This document shows positions 12,094-25,583 of a DNA stretch of 64,000 bases, piece by piece (position 1 is the first letter of the stretch; every line of letters starts with the position of its first letter). The position numbers and the translations under genes are program-made. This DNA is from Apiosordaria backusii (taxonomy: Eukaryota; Ascomycota; Sordariomycetes; Sordariales; Lasiosphaeriaceae), in the NCBI GenBank assembly GCA_030549205.1, contig JAUKTV010000003.1, forward strand, positions 3,162,001 to 3,226,000. Direction: 5' to 3'. The notes below the pieces were generated by a model. The model was not told the DNA's origin, did not search any database, and saw only the letters and a list, made by a program, of their open reading frames with translations.

Positions 12094-12988
12094 ATTGGGA
12101 ACTAAAAATACGGCTGGCTCCTGTTTTGTAAGCAGGGTGTAGTGGATGCTTGCTTGGGTTTGAGTGTCCATCTATGATTATGTCCAAGGCTAGCTTCTAT
12201 GATACCTAGATTTGGCCTTTTGCTTTTTTATTTTGGGAATGCGAAAAGTGATTTTGTTTGATCTACATTTTGGTTGATATTGTGTTAGTAATTTCAACAT
12301 GCTTTGCTACCTTGGTCATGACTGAGGGTTATAGATGAGTTCGGGATGGTGTGTAGAGAGAGGTAGGCATGAAGTCGAGTGTGCCCGTCGATTTACTGAT
12401 GTGGTATGCAAGCTTGGCATGTTACTGATGCTTGAAGCATAGCTGGGAGGTTTATGTCAAAGATACAAAGATAGAAGGCGAGCAACAAGTTTATGGTTGT
12501 TTCGTTTTCTTTTGAGGTAAAACTGCGAGATTTCTAGCTATATAGTGAAGAGCGGGGCAATGATTGTATGTATGTCTGTGAAGGCGGGGCTCGTCCCGTC
12601 CTCGGCGGACCCGGGATGTTTTGTGCCTTGCATATTTGCGTCTAGGTACAAATAAGGAAGACGAGGGTTGGGCAAAAGGATTGGAAATCGAAAATTGTTT
12701 CCTTAGGAGGTAAGGAGCGGAAAAGGAGAACCGGAAATGTGAGTCACTGGATGTGTGAGGGAGGGAGGTAGGTAGGTAGATATCTGCCTGCCTGGTTTGG
12801 ACTGGTTTGAACGAATGGGCATGACGAGATGGAGTTGAACGGGAACCCCGCTTGGACTTAATAATCATCACGTTCATGTAGCAACGACAGATTTGAAGAC
12901 TTGTTCATAGGCTCTGACTTATAATCTTCAGTAGTGTTACAGATTAATTTCACGCCTTCAAATCTCGGACATTACAAGCACAGGTACA
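12094..12988. other. Intergenic region
   Basis: 3' flank of eRF3 and promoter of the dehydrogenase gene. No supported coding or RNA feature was seen. Confidence 0.5.
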
Positions 12989-14281
12989 ATGGCAACCCCA
13001 CCACCACCAGCCCCAGGAGCGGGAGCTGCTCACCTCCCCCCTCAGCAGTCAACAACAACCGCACTACCAACAACAACAGCCCCCAATGTCAACAACGACC
13101 CAGTATCCAACCTCTTCTCCGTCCCCGGCCTCGTAGCCCTCATAACAGGAGGCGGCACCGGTAACTTCACTATCCCCTACCTCTCCCAACCTGCCATTCC
13201 CTCATGCTCAAGCTACCACTACTTACTCACCATCCTTAATACTCAATCTCTCCATCCCCCTATTCTTTACTCACTCCCATCCACCTACCTCTCCCTTCTC
13301 ACCCAACCCCCCCCCCCCCCCCCTTGTCCCACATATACTAACCCCCCTCACCAGGCATCGGCCTCCTCCTCACCCGCACCCTCGCCCTCGCCGGCGCGTC
13401 CAGGATCTACATCCTCGGCCGCCGGCTTTCTGTCCTACAATCCGCCGCTAACAGCGTCAACACCCTCGCAGGGAGAAATGTTGTCATACCCCTGTACTGC
13501 GACGTGACCTCCAAGATCTCCCTCGAGTCTACCGTCAGTGTGATTTCGTCAGATGTGGGGTACCTCAACCTGGTTGTGTGCAACGCGGGTATTGGAGGGC
13601 CGCAGGTCAAGCTAGAGAATGGTGGGCAGGACGGGGGGAAGAAGAAAATGGATATCGAAGAGTTCCGCCAGAGGCAGATGGAGACGGTGGGGGGGTGGGA
13701 GGAGACGATGAGGGCGAATGTGAGCGGGGTTTGGTTTACGGCTATGGGGTTTTTGGGGTTGCTGGAGAAGGGGAATCGCACGGAGTGGGGGAGGGGGGAG
13801 GCGGAGGGGGGGAGGGGGGTTAGTTCGCAGGTTATTGTCGTGAGTTCGATTGCGGGGTTTAATAAAAGGGCGCCGGGGGGATGGGCGTATGGGGCGAGTA
13901 AGGCGGCGGCTACGCATGTGGGGAAGATGTTGAGTGGGAGTTTGACGGAGTGGGGGATGAGGGCTAATGTTATTTGTCCTGGTTGTAAGTTTTACCTGAA
14001 TATTGAAGAGGAAAAGAAAAGGGGGTGGAGATGGTTAACAGGAAGCAGTGTTCCCGAGTGAGATGGCGGCTCCGATTGTGGAAGCGGCTGGGGGGTCGAT
14101 GAACGGGGGTGGGTTGATACCGCTGGATAGGAGCGTTGTGCCTGTGGGCAGGATGGGGGATGAGAAGGACATGGCGGGGCAGATTTTGTATTTGGCTTCG
14201 AGGGCGGGGGCGTATTGCAATGGGAATGTGGTGCTGATTGATGGGGGGAGGTTGGGGACTTTTCCTAGTGCTGGGTATTGA
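12989..14281 (+). CDS. Short-chain dehydrogenase/reductase (classical SDR)
   Basis: Exons 12989-13160, 13355-13984 and 14049-14281 (introns of 194 bp and 64 bp) encode 344 residues. The first intron splits the cofactor loop: ITGGGTG before it and GIGLLLTR after it give the classical TGxxxGIG Rossmann motif. Other family motifs are the NAG motif (VCNAGIGG), the catalytic Ser in VVSSIAG, and YGASK as the YxxxK pair. CPGLFPSEM follows the catalytic region across intron 2, and the C-terminus has GNVVLIDGG. A proline/alanine/threonine-rich N-terminal extension of about 45 residues precedes the fold. ILGRR after beta-2 suggests NADP(H) rather than NAD(H). Substrate unknown. Intron 1 is long for this window and contains a poly-C tract near 13,310. 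Confidence 0.88.
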
Positions 14282-17200
14282 TGGGTTTGTGGGTGGTGGT
14301 GATGGTGATGATGATGATGATGGCAATGAATACATATTTGGATAGATTGGGGTATTATACAAGCAGATTGGTGGTGGTAAGAATGTATGTTGCCGCAAGC
14401 CTGACAGAGTGAGGTAAGTACCTCACTGTGTAAACACCGAATTAAGCAGGCCCAGAAACATGTTAATCTCCGTTATTGCCTTCATTCACCTATTTTGGTT
14501 ATCTTCCCTGGACCGGGGACCGGAGCTGACAGAGGCATCCATGTTGATGCTGTCGGGTGTCTCCGCCAATGTTCAACTTCATTGGGGTGTCCGGGAAGCT
14601 CGGTCATGGAGGTCCGGTTGCGGCGTTTGGTTCTGTTGAAGATGATTATCCAGCAATCTGTGTGCTACATGAACATATTCATTTTTTGTTGAATCTCTCG
14701 CGATATTCCTCAACCCTCACCAAAGAGATCACCGTTGAAGATCTTCAACAACCATGTGGTGTCGTGGTTGAAGATCTTGGCGCCCAGATGTTGAAGAAAC
14801 CCAAGGACCGCCATCTGCTCTGTGCGCTAGGAGGTAAAAATGCGGGGCAGAAAATCAATGAGCGGGTCGTTTCGGGTCGCTCCCCTGACGTCACCTCGAA
14901 GCGATGAAACGCCGTCTCTGAGAGAGCCGAACCGACCCGATTGCAAGTGCCAGACAGACGGCCAGGCAGGCCAACACTTGGTTTAAAGGGTGCTTCTCTC
15001 CGGTCCTTTGAGAAAGAAATACAAGGAGGTATCAAGAGCAGTTAGGACTCGCGCAAACTCGTTATAAGCAGCACGGCAACGGGATCGCTTACCCGCTGCT
15101 CTCTGGGTTCCTTATCGATCAAGCACGAGGCCGAAATGGCGAAGAAGCGCAGCGCTAGTGTTTGTGCAAGGCTTGGAACCAATCTGTTGTCTCCGCAATC
15201 TGCCCGCTTGCTGCAGGTCTGCGAATCTGCGGTGGGAATCAAGACCAGCCGAGCGGGGGACCCGGACGTGCAAGTCGATGGAGACGACGACCCCGGGAGT
15301 GGAATTTCAAGCCGGGATGAAGAGAATGACTATCGATGTAGAGAATCCGCTTCTGTATAAGAGATTTTGAGGAAGCTTTATAATCACTACTCTTCTAGTG
15401 GCCATTGTGGGAATTGGGAGCTACGGACCCAGCAAATGTCGATAGTCGCGTGGTACTCTGTAGCTGAGCTTGTGTGTTGGTGGGGTTGCATGTGCTAGAG
15501 GACGAGAGCCGAAAACGTCAACAACATCGCTTATGATGGAGGGCCGTTCATTGGATATGGGCGATGCTGATCAGCAGAGAGAGAGCTCGATGCCCAATGG
15601 CTGTCGTGCCATTTCCTCCAAGGAACGAGACGTCTGAAGAGGAAAAGGAGGGGTAATGTCAAGGCAGTCGGCAGGAACAGGGACCATGAATATTCAAGGG
15701 CTGGATTATTGGTGTGCTGCCTGCCGACCTCCCTTTCCCCTCTCCTGCCCTCCATCTCGAGCTGTTGTCCAACCGTCCCGGTTCCCCAAATCGGGCTTTC
15801 AAGTGTGGTATGTGCTCTTTCCATTCAACAATCCGGATGAAAAAAGAGTTTGTGTAAGCTCCGATGATGGAGATGATGTGGGGATCCGATGACGGGGCTT
15901 CTTGAGAGCTATGATATCAACCACCAGGAAGATGAGATGAACAGACATCGAGAGAGATGGCTGTTTCTCCAGTGATATGTATCAGAATAAATACCGAGAA
16001 ATATCCTGACCCCGCTCTCGATATAATGGACGCGAATGCACTCTCACAAGCTGCCGTCCAGAGGCACGGCATCAGAACATGGTCACCTCAAAACGGGCCA
16101 AGCACCAGACACAGCCATCGCAGTAAGGTGTACCTGAGGTGATAGGGAATGAATGGGTACCTCAAGCCGGGCAAACGTTAAAATCACAGGTGAACGGAGA
16201 AGGAAGGCACCGTCAAACCAAGGACCCCTCACTTACACGGGCAAGAAGCCCCCATCCCGTCTTTCCACAACTGACACAAGACATATGACCGACGGGAGGA
16301 CCTGTTGCAGTCCAGGCCACACCACACCACCACCACTCGTCGCTGCCATCCATACCTTACCATAAATAACAATGCGGCCACTCAGGACGCCATCTTTTTA
16401 AACTCGACGAACCCCTCGGCCCCTCCTTTGTTCTCATTCTTGACCCCTTTCCCGTCCGGCCAACAACAAGGAACACCACTCCCAGGCCACTCTCATCAAT
16501 TCATCCTAGAACTTACTTCCTTTTGCCCCACCCACTTTCAATTGCTACAACCAAACTTAGACTTTGCCCATAGAACCAAACAATCCCATTCCCCATTTTC
16601 CATTGCACCGCGCTGGTTTTGCCACGGCATTCCCGGTTATCTCAACAAACCTGAACCTGCCAAAGTCCGTACGGCCGGCGTCCGTTTCTGGAGCACGCGA
16701 CCCCGCTCTAGCTCGCTCTGCTACTGCGAAGTACCTATAAGCTTGTACCTTTGCTACCCTAGCTTGCATCCCAAGCTCCAAGATCGCGCGCTGTCACAGG
16801 ACGAACGAAACGAGGTGAAGACAACCGACCGAGTGCTGCTTCTTTCGTCACAGCTTTTTCGGCGGTTGCTATTCTACAAGGCACTGGTTGTTGTTTGTTT
16901 TCAGGAATTACATCGGACTGTACTTCACTTGCATCCCTCCATCTGGTAGGTCTGACCCCTTTTTTACACGCCCTACAGGTCCCCAAGACGAGAAACACAG
17001 GTTGGACCCTGGGGTTTTGCCGACCCCTACTCCCGCACTTACACATGGAGAGCTCCGCCACGCTGAGGTCCGCCCCCGCGGCCGAGACGGCTCCCCAGAC
17101 ACCTTAGCAGACCTTCTGGAGTTTCCCGGGGCTTGATGCCGGAATCCCCTTCGTTTTCCGAGACTTAAAGGAGACGAAGGACGAGCCGCCGCACGCCCAC

Positions 17201-17632
17201 GCCGAGCTTCGTCTTGTTGCCGACCAAAACCGGGGCCCCGCTCCCCTCTTGGCGCCGTCAACAAGTCATTGGACCCCCTTGTCAATCCTTGGGACCGTGG
17301 AAGCAGACATGACGGCACTGACGTCGGCTACCCCCCCATGCGTCCGGAGCTGCGCAGACGTGATTGCCGGTCTCCTTGCCCGGTGGATTTGCATATCTTA
17401 CCAAAAGAAGGCCAATGGAAGAAGCGAACAGCGGCTGACTTGAGAGTGTTCGCGCTTTGACAGGGCTGTTATTCGACCATCGAGTCGCGAGCTGTGTGAT
17501 ATATTAGTTGGGGGTACTTTTTGAGACGCAACTGAGTGGTCAGCAGCCCTTTCTCTTTCCTCATTCCCCTCCCCTCGCCCAAATTGTTTTCGTCTTGTGT
17601 GTTGTTTTGTGTTGTTTTGGTATAACGCTGTT
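14282..17632. other. 3.35-kb intergenic region
   Basis: Separates the dehydrogenase from the mitochondrial carrier. Frames of up to 214 codons (e.g. 16,305-16,949) have no recognisable domain and read like translated promoter sequence. No tRNA-like A/B boxes were seen. The last kilobase probably holds the carrier promoter and 5' leader. Confidence 0.5.
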
Positions 17633-18714
17633 ATGTCCTCATTCAAGCAAGCAGCTGAAGTTACCGGGGCTAGGGGATCCGAAGTTATGGGAACAGCCAA
17701 GAGCATGAAGAACGACAGCGTCGCCGTCGCCAGCGACTTCCTCCATACGCCCCTCGTGCGGGCGGCCCTCCCCTTTATCAATGGCGGCATCAGTGGCATG
17801 GTCGCCACTACGGTGATCCAGCCCGTCGACATGATCAAAGTCCGAATCCAACTCGCCGGTGAGGGTGTTTCCGGCGGGCCGAAGCCGACGCCCATCTCGG
17901 TGACTCGCCAAATCTTGGCCAGTGGCAAGGCCCTCGACTTATACACCGGTCTCTCGGCCGGTCTCCTCCGACAAGCCGTATACACCACAGCCCGTCTCGG
18001 CTTCTTTGATACCTTTATGGGCACCCTCTCGGCCCGCGCCAAGGCGAAGGGCAAGCAAGTCGGCTTCTCTGAGCGTGCCACTGCTGGCCTTTCGGCTGGT
18101 GGTCTCGCAGCCATGCTCGGCAACCCTGCGGATCTGGCGTTGATTCGTATGCAGAGTGATGGTCTCAAGCCAGTGGCCGAAAGAAAGAACTACAGGTCGG
18201 TCATTGACGCCCTCACCTCCATCGCCAAAAGTGAGGGTGTTCCAGCTCTCTGGGCGGGCGCGGCGCCCACGGTGGTGCGTGCCATGGCGCTCAACTTTGG
18301 GCAATTGGCTTTCTTCAGTGAAGCCAAGGCGCAGCTGAAGCAACGTACGCAGTGGTCGACCAATGCGCAGACGCTGACTGCCAGTGCTGTGGCTGGCTTC
18401 TTTGCGTCGTTTTTCTCGCTTCCGTTTGACTTTGTCAAGACGAGATTGCAGAAGCAGTCGAGGGGTCCGGATGGGAAGCTGCCGTATAAGGGTATGATGG
18501 ATTGCTTTGCCAAGGTGGCGAAGCAGGAGGGTGTGTTGAGGTTTTATAGAGGGTTTGGGACGTATTATGTGAGGATCGCACCGCATGCGTAAGTGTTTCC
18601 CTTCTCTGGTGATTGATGTGATGTGATTTGTGGAGATGACATTTGGCTAACACAATTTTGAATAGAATGGTAACATTGATCGTGGCCGATTACCTCGGAT
18701 GGTTGACGAAATAA
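17633..18714 (+). CDS. Mitochondrial 2-oxoglutarate/malate (dicarboxylate) carrier, SLC25 family
   Basis: Exons 17633-18588 and 18666-18714 (77-bp intron, GTAAGT..TAG) encode 334 residues. There are three Solcar repeats. The first signature is QPVDMIKVR at about 63-71. The second is the atypical NPADLALIRMQSDG, which is diagnostic of oxoglutarate carriers (PAEVALIRM in animals). The third is LPFDFVKTRLQ. TGLSAGLLRQAVYTTARLG is a signature of the OGC subgroup. The protein exchanges 2-oxoglutarate for malate across the inner mitochondrial membrane. The start was set at ATG 17633 (MSSFKQ); an in-frame GTG 12 codons upstream is not credible. It is the last intact host gene before the AT-rich block, whose edge is about 300 bp past the stop codon. 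Confidence 0.9.
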
Positions 18715-19020
18715 GTTTTCCATGATGGATGGTGCTGGTGTCTTTCCTATAAAATCATTGTCACGGTGTTGAAGCCGCATCAAGAGTCTTTTTGTTTGTC
18801 TCTGGCGTTTTTGGAATTCCATAGTATGGCGGTTATTAGTTGTTTGGTTTCTTTCTGCTGTTCAAGTATACCGTGGGCCTTGTGAGGAACGAGGCTGTAC
18901 ATAGTCGATATCTGCAATGAAGTTAGACTTGTAGGTATACTTGTGGGTCTTTGATAGATTTGCAAACTCCTCTATAAGTAGAGTGGGGGATAAAAGCGAC
19001 GGATAAGCTTAAACTAACCG

Positions 19021-22000
19021 GACAATAGTATAGTTTAACGTATCTGAATTTACTCAAAATTACTATTAAAAATATATATTTTTAAAATATAATTAATCTT
19101 TTATTAGTATTTTATAACTATTTTTAATTTATAAATATTTACTTTTAGTTTAATATATTTAAAGATAATATATTATTTAAAAGCTTTATTTTACAAACTA
19201 TTTATTAATTAATTACTATTTAAGATTAATTTAAATAGAAGTATAGTAAATTATTTTACTTTATATTTATATTAAAACTATTTAGTTTTTATATAGTTAT
19301 AGAATACTTTAAAGTTAATAAAAGATAAATTACTTATTATATAAAGTTATTAAAAAAGACCGGAATATTGAGTAATATCAGTAAACCTATTTAGTAATTT
19401 TAAAACTTTATAAATAATAAAGAACTTGTTTTAAAGATTATACCTTTTAATTAATATAAATTAATTCTTTTTTTAATAAAGTTATTATAGAAGATATTGT
19501 AAATTATTTTAAATTACATTATATATTATTAATATTACCAGTATTATAAAAATAATAAAAAAGGGTTAAAAAAGATTATTTAGAATTTATATTTATAACT
19601 TTTATATTTTTAGGATTTATTTATTTATTAATTAAATCATCTATTAAAAATTTTAAAAAGTTTTATAACTTTTTAAATTAATGATAAAAAATATAATATT
19701 ATTAATTCTAATTATTTAAATATTAATAAAATAGAATACTATTTAATTATATTAAATAGGAAGTTTAAAATTCTAATTATTAAAATAGAAAAAAAAAAGT
19801 ATATAATTCTTTTTAATAATAAAAAGGTTTATTAATTATATATTTTATTAATTAACTATTTTTAACTTTTATAATTAAAAGTTTATAACTTTAATCAATT
19901 ATAGTATAGTGAATAAATAAATAATTTTAATACATAATATTTTTAAAATTTAACTTATTATTAATTAAGAAGTTGATAAATTTAATGATGATATTAAATT
20001 TACTATTTTTTGATAATTATATTATTTCTACGTATTATATAGTGGTATATCTATATAATACTACTGCTTATATAATATTTATCTTTGACAAATATAGTTT
20101 TATTTTAATAATAAAACTTTAAATTAGAATATTTAATTATTAATTTTAACTAGTAAATTGATATTTTAATATATAATATTATATTATATAAATAATAGTA
20201 ATTTTAAATTAAAATTAAATTTAATTAAAATTTAAAAAAGTTTTCTTTAATATACTGAAAAGTAAGATTCCGGCTTAGTACGGTTTAGTTAGCCTTTAAC
20301 GAAGGCTTAGTATAGTTTAGAAGTTAAGCTTTTAAAATAGGAGCTTTACTATTATTATTATAGTAGGCTTTATAAGCTATTGAAAGTTATTTAAATTATT
20401 TAAATTATTAAAAGGTTTATTAGAAGAAAGAATTATAATAGGAAAAAGAACTGAATAGTAGGATAAAGAAAAGGCTTTTAGTAGGAGGATTTATATATAT
20501 ATAGGAGTCTTTGCTTTTATTAAGACTTACTTTATATTTTTACTTTCAATATATATTTTAATACTTCTTTAATATATTATATACTTAATTAATTTACTTA
20601 TTTACTATTTAATTATTTATTTACTTTACTTACTTACCTACTTTAACTATACAATATATTTAAGTATATATATTATATATATATATATTTAATATTATAT
20701 ACTATTATAACATGGAAAAGGACAGTGTAGTAATAATAGATGACAAATTGATTATATTGAATTGATTGTTCAGAAGAAGAAGCTAAAGCTGATAAGCTAT
20801 TTTAGTATCCTCTATAGGTTATATATACCTATATATAATATAATGTCTACACAGGTTATATATACTTATATATAATATAATACTTAAGCTTTTTATATTA
20901 ATGCCCTAAGCTAAGAAAGAAATACATTGTCCTAATATAGTAAACGTTTAACTATCTTCTTCTTATTTACCTATTACTATATTAATTAGAAAATACCCTC
21001 CTTTATTTTTAAACAATATATCTTTTATTAAGGCTAGAGCCTTACAAATAAATCCCAAGCATTTCTTTTCTATATATTAACTATATAATAACTATATAAT
21101 ATCCTTTTTATATAAATATATAATATTATATAATACTATTATCCTATTTTAACTTCTCTTTATTAATATAGCAATTATGCCTATTATTTCCTTTATATTA
21201 TTTTTTATTTCCTCGATCTTCTTTTCTATTTTAGTAATTTAGTAACTTTACTATTCTATTACTATCTCTTACTCCTTAAGATAATCTATTATTATCTTTA
21301 TTTTCTTATCGTTAGTGTTTATAGTAATAGCTATTACTAATAATTTATTAATAAGCTTATATAGCTTATTTATAGTTAGCTTTATAAAGAAGATATTATT
21401 GTTATCGTTATTTTAGCTATAGTTAATATACTACTTATTACTACTTTATTTATCAGTATACTGTTTATTAGAATTCTACTTATTAATATATTACTTATTA
21501 TTATCTTATTTATTATTATTCTCTTATTTATTAATAACCTGTTCTTTATTACTATCCTATTACTTTTAATTAGTTAACTACTTAATATATTTGCTTTTAT
21601 TTTTAAGTAGGCTGGCTTAATATTTAGTAGTTTTAGTTCTAATACTAACAATATACTAAGTATTCTTAAGGTTAGATTTAGTATTAATAGCACTAGTCTT
21701 AATAGACTATTAAAGGAAGTAGATAATTTATTCGATAAACCTTTTAATACTTTTATTATCGGTAGTTTTGCTTTAAAGTATAATAGAGGTAAAGAGGATT
21801 CTTTTTTACTTACTAATAGGCCTTTTTATATATTTTTAAACCTAGTTTTTATTATTAAAGTATATACCTTTTTAAAACCGGTAGTAAATAGCCTTAACTT
21901 TTATATATATAAATAGCTTACAGGTTTTTACTAACTTATAGATTTACAGTAGGATTTATCCTTTATTGTCAATTTATAAAGCGATAAAACTTTCTTTAAA

Positions 22001-23289
22001 AGGAATATATAAAATAGGTATAATATCCTTTTAAACTTAAAGGTCCTTTTTTCTAACTATCTTTAACTTAAGCTTTTTAAAACTTTTATAAGTTTTTCTA
22101 TAAAATATAAATACATTACTTATTAATTTACCTAAGGACAGTATATATACTATATACTTAAGGTTAAAATTATTTAAATTAAGAAAGTGCTTTTTAATAA
22201 ACTTTACAATCTTATATATAGTAGGTTTAAACTTAATCTTTTTAACTTTAATAGTAAGGATTAAACAATTTATTAAACTAACCTTAATAATTTTATTCTA
22301 AACCTTAATTAAGGTACTTATTATTAAAGCTTTATTAGTTATTATATTTTTAATTAAGACCTTTTTAATTATAGTATTTATAGTTTAGGCTTTTTTAATT
22401 AGAATATTTATAATTAAAGTCTTTTTAATTAAGATATCTATAGTTAAAACCTTCTTAATAAAGGTTAATTTAATTAAAGTAATAATAAGGTTAGGTTTTA
22501 TAAGTATAGTTATAGTTAGATTTTTTTTAATAGAAGTTAGCTTAATAGAAGTAGTATTAAGGTTTAGCTTTATAGGAGTTATTTTAATAAAAGTAACGTT
22601 AAGGTTTTTTTTAGTAGATTTAATTCGATAAGCTACTGATTATATAATAGGTTTATTTTCTAAATTAGGTCCTTTTTTAATAGCAATAGAAACGATTTGT
22701 TTATTAGCTTTAAAGGGTTATTTATAGTAGTAAAGGGTTTTAATAGGCTAAGTAAATAGTTTATAAAAAGGCGGTATTTTAATAGACAGTATTTTATTAA
22801 ATACTTAAATAGATTATTCTATTAAAGGTAGTTTAATTGTAAATAAGTTGTTAATTAAAATTCGATAATGAAGTCGCAACTTTAGTAAGTATAGTAAGGA
22901 GATATAAAATATAAAAGAAGGTTAGAAAATTAAAAAATTAAATATAAGGTTAATGTTATTAATAGTTATTATTTATATTATAAGTCGTTTTAAAAAAATT
23001 TTTTATAAGCTTTTAAGCTAATAGATTACTTAAAGCTTATACCTCTTCCTTATAGGTTATCTGCTAACCTCGACTTACTATTAAGCTAGTTTAACCTTCT
23101 GTTTTTAATAACTGCTTTAATATTAGTCTTTAATATAACTATAACCTCTTTATTTTAACTGTTTAATACCTTCTTTAAGGCTATTAGGCTTGTTTCTTTT
23201 TTCTTAAGTAAATGTCCTTTCTTTTTAAGTTCTTTAGTAAGTTTATTCTTTTTAAATAAATACTGTAATTTATATTTATATACTATATT
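19021..23289. other. AT-rich, RIP-like degenerate repeat DNA
   Basis: From about 19,020 the sequence becomes almost entirely A/T, with TA steps everywhere and CA/TG steps rare, and no open frame of 60 codons. This is the signature expected from RIP (CpA to TpA) acting on repeats. A dispersed repeat shared with 33,637-33,819 lies at 20,714-20,895. A run of imperfect 30-33-bp repeats (ttttaattaa/gtatttata-like) is at about 22,340-22,450. I cannot identify the parent element of most of this stretch; the right part may be the 3' end of the chromovirus at 23,290-25,583. Confidence 0.7.
20714..20895 (+). repeat. Dispersed repeat R1, left copy
   Basis: About 180 bp starting gaaaaggacagt and ending in two tandem ttatatatacctatatataa-like blocks. 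It closely matches 33,637-33,819 in the same orientation. It could be an LTR or leader fragment of the mutated chromovirus; not proven. Confidence 0.7.
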
Positions 23290-25583
23290 TAATATTGTTT
23301 TTAATAAAGCTATTCTATACTATTATTTATTATAGCCTTTATTATATCCTTTCTATAATATTAAATATTCTACCTTTAGCTTCTTAGCTTTTTATATAAT
23401 ATATTTTACTTTAATCCTATTTATTTTAAATAACTTATTACCTTCTTTTATTTGGATTACCTTATTTAGGGTTCTAGGTAATCTATTATATAGATTTAGG
23501 CCTTCCGGTACTAAAACTAACTAGGTTATTAAGATTATTAAGTACACTCTTTAGCTTATTAAAAGCTTAAGTTTATATACTAAATCCCTATACTTTTTTA
23601 TAACTTTAAATAGCCCGGTCCTTTATTGCAAATACTTTCTAAGTAGCTTATTAAGGAGTATATATTTATAGTATAGTTTTAAGTATACTATATTGTCCTT
23701 TTTAAAGATATATAGGGTCTTTTCTTTATTATAATATATCTTATTACTAACTACAGTATATACTATTATTATCTTGACTTTTTCTTTATATAGTAAATAC
23801 TATATTATCGCCTTAGTACTTATTATAATATTAAGGTTTAAATCTGCAGTTAATTTCAGCTTAAATCTTAATACTAGCTTAGTTAGTAATATTTTAAAAG
23901 CTAATAAATATACTGTATTTAGATAGTATTATAGGGCTAGTAAAATATTTAACTATAGTATATTTTAATCTATTATAATATAAAATCTAATAGCAATTTT
24001 AATATTTTAATTTTTACATTTTAATACCTTGTTTTCTTTAGAATACTAAACATTAGTTATTTATAGTTTAGCTTTTATTACTTTAAGTATCTCTTACTAT
24101 AGTTTGATTGTAAATTTAGGATCTTTATTTAAAATAATTTTAAAGGGAAATCCCTAATTACTATATTATAACTTTATAATAAGATAATAGGCCTATTCTT
24201 TAATTGTCTATTTTATACTATTAAGAAGTAGAATTATCTTTTTATTATACTATCCTGTTACTATTATTATAGTATTAAAGCCTATAGATAGTATTGTTTA
24301 TATTTTAAATAACCTAATAACTAATAAAGCAATAATAAAGTTAATGTAAATAGTGTATTTAAAAACTAGTTTTAAGTTTACAAATTTAATTTATTAAATG
24401 GTTTAGCTTTAAATATAGCGTTATAGATATAAGTTAAATAATATTTAATATACTCTTTAATTGCTTTAATTGTTTAAATAATACTATATTCCTATAGTAT
24501 TTTAACTATTTACTAATAACTAAAGTAATAGTTATTATTATATACTACTTTTAAAATATCCTATAGACAATTCTTAAGGATATATAAGTAGGGTAGCTTA
24601 TTTCTTAATATATAATATAGGATATTGTCTTTTAATTTAAAAGGATATTCCGATATAGGTAGAACTGGCTTGCCTTTTTCTTTTTATAACCTGGTTTTTT
24701 CTTTATACTTTTAAATAAATAAAATAATAACGGTATATTTCTTATCCTATTAGTAGCCTTCTATTAGCTTTACTTTAAAATCGTTATTTATAATAGCTTA
24801 TATAACTATAAATGCCTTTTTATTATAAATATTATCTAGTTTATTACTATCTAGTAGTTAATTTTTAGATAATTTTAGCTTTAATAATATATTTAGTATT
24901 AAATTAAGCTTTCTAAGGTTATAGTATATATTTAGTTAATACTAGGCTAAATATACTGCTATTATTATAAACTTTGGATTTAATTTTATTAAATTAACCG
25001 TCTTTAATAATACGTTAGTATTAACAATTGCTTTTATTACCTTATAGTTAGTAAATATAATAACCAGGTTAATTAATATTAACAATTAGGTCCTAACTTT
25101 ATAATATATTTATATTAAACTAACTACCTTTAGTTCAGTAAGCCAGTATTATTTTTTTAATAGCAATAGTTTTTTACTAAAGAATATAATAGGCTATACT
25201 TTATTAAATAGTATAGATTTACTATTCTACTTATTATCTTTAATATAGAATACTATAATACTTATCCTTTATTTAAATATATCGATCTTAATAAATACTG
25301 GTCTATACTTGTTTTAATAGACTAAATATCTAAGCTTAATAAAATACCGTTAAAGTTCTTTAAATACTTTAATTTCCTTAATAGTTAACTTATACTTTGC
25401 TTTTAAGGTATATTTAGTCCTTACTTCTTTTATTTTATTACTATAGATATCTTTCTCTTTAGCTTTTTTTAATATAGTTACCTTTCTATCCTTTAATAGC
25501 TAAATAATCTATTAATAGTATAGAATAAATCTTCTTAAAAAGCTAGTTATTTTAATATATTACTTTAATAAACGTAGATTATT
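23290..25583 (-). pseudogene. RIP-mutated Ty3/gypsy chromovirus pol (RNase H - integrase - chromodomain)
   Basis: Reading the minus strand through many TAG/TAA stops reveals the fossil. Near 25,550 is LRRFIL (RT connection/RNase H start). Near 25,130 is FFSKKLLLLKK.YWLTEL, matching the RNase H motif FFSKKL..A..NYW.TELE. Near 24,400 is IKEYIKYYLTYIYNA, matching the integrase zinc region with its cysteines lost. At 24,290-24,120 LSIGFNTIIIVTG and GFPFKIILNKDPKF match the integrase core (VVTDRF.., SDRDPKF). At 23,640 the motif is TGLFKVIKK. Near 23,420 KINRIKVKYI and VEYLIL*KGYNK match a chromodomain. The RT, protease and gag that should lie to the right are absent: the fossil stops abruptly at 25,583 against an LTR-like sequence. 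Confidence 0.7.

Noticed and set aside
2519..14281. P450, secreted protein and SDR as a secondary-metabolite cluster
   Set aside because: No backbone synthase, transporter or pathway regulator; housekeeping genes (Yrb30-like, eRF3) lie between them.
16305..16949. 214-codon plus-strand frame upstream of the carrier
   Set aside because: Pyrimidine-rich, Ser/Pro/His/Leu-rich translation with no family resemblance; fits promoter or leader sequence.
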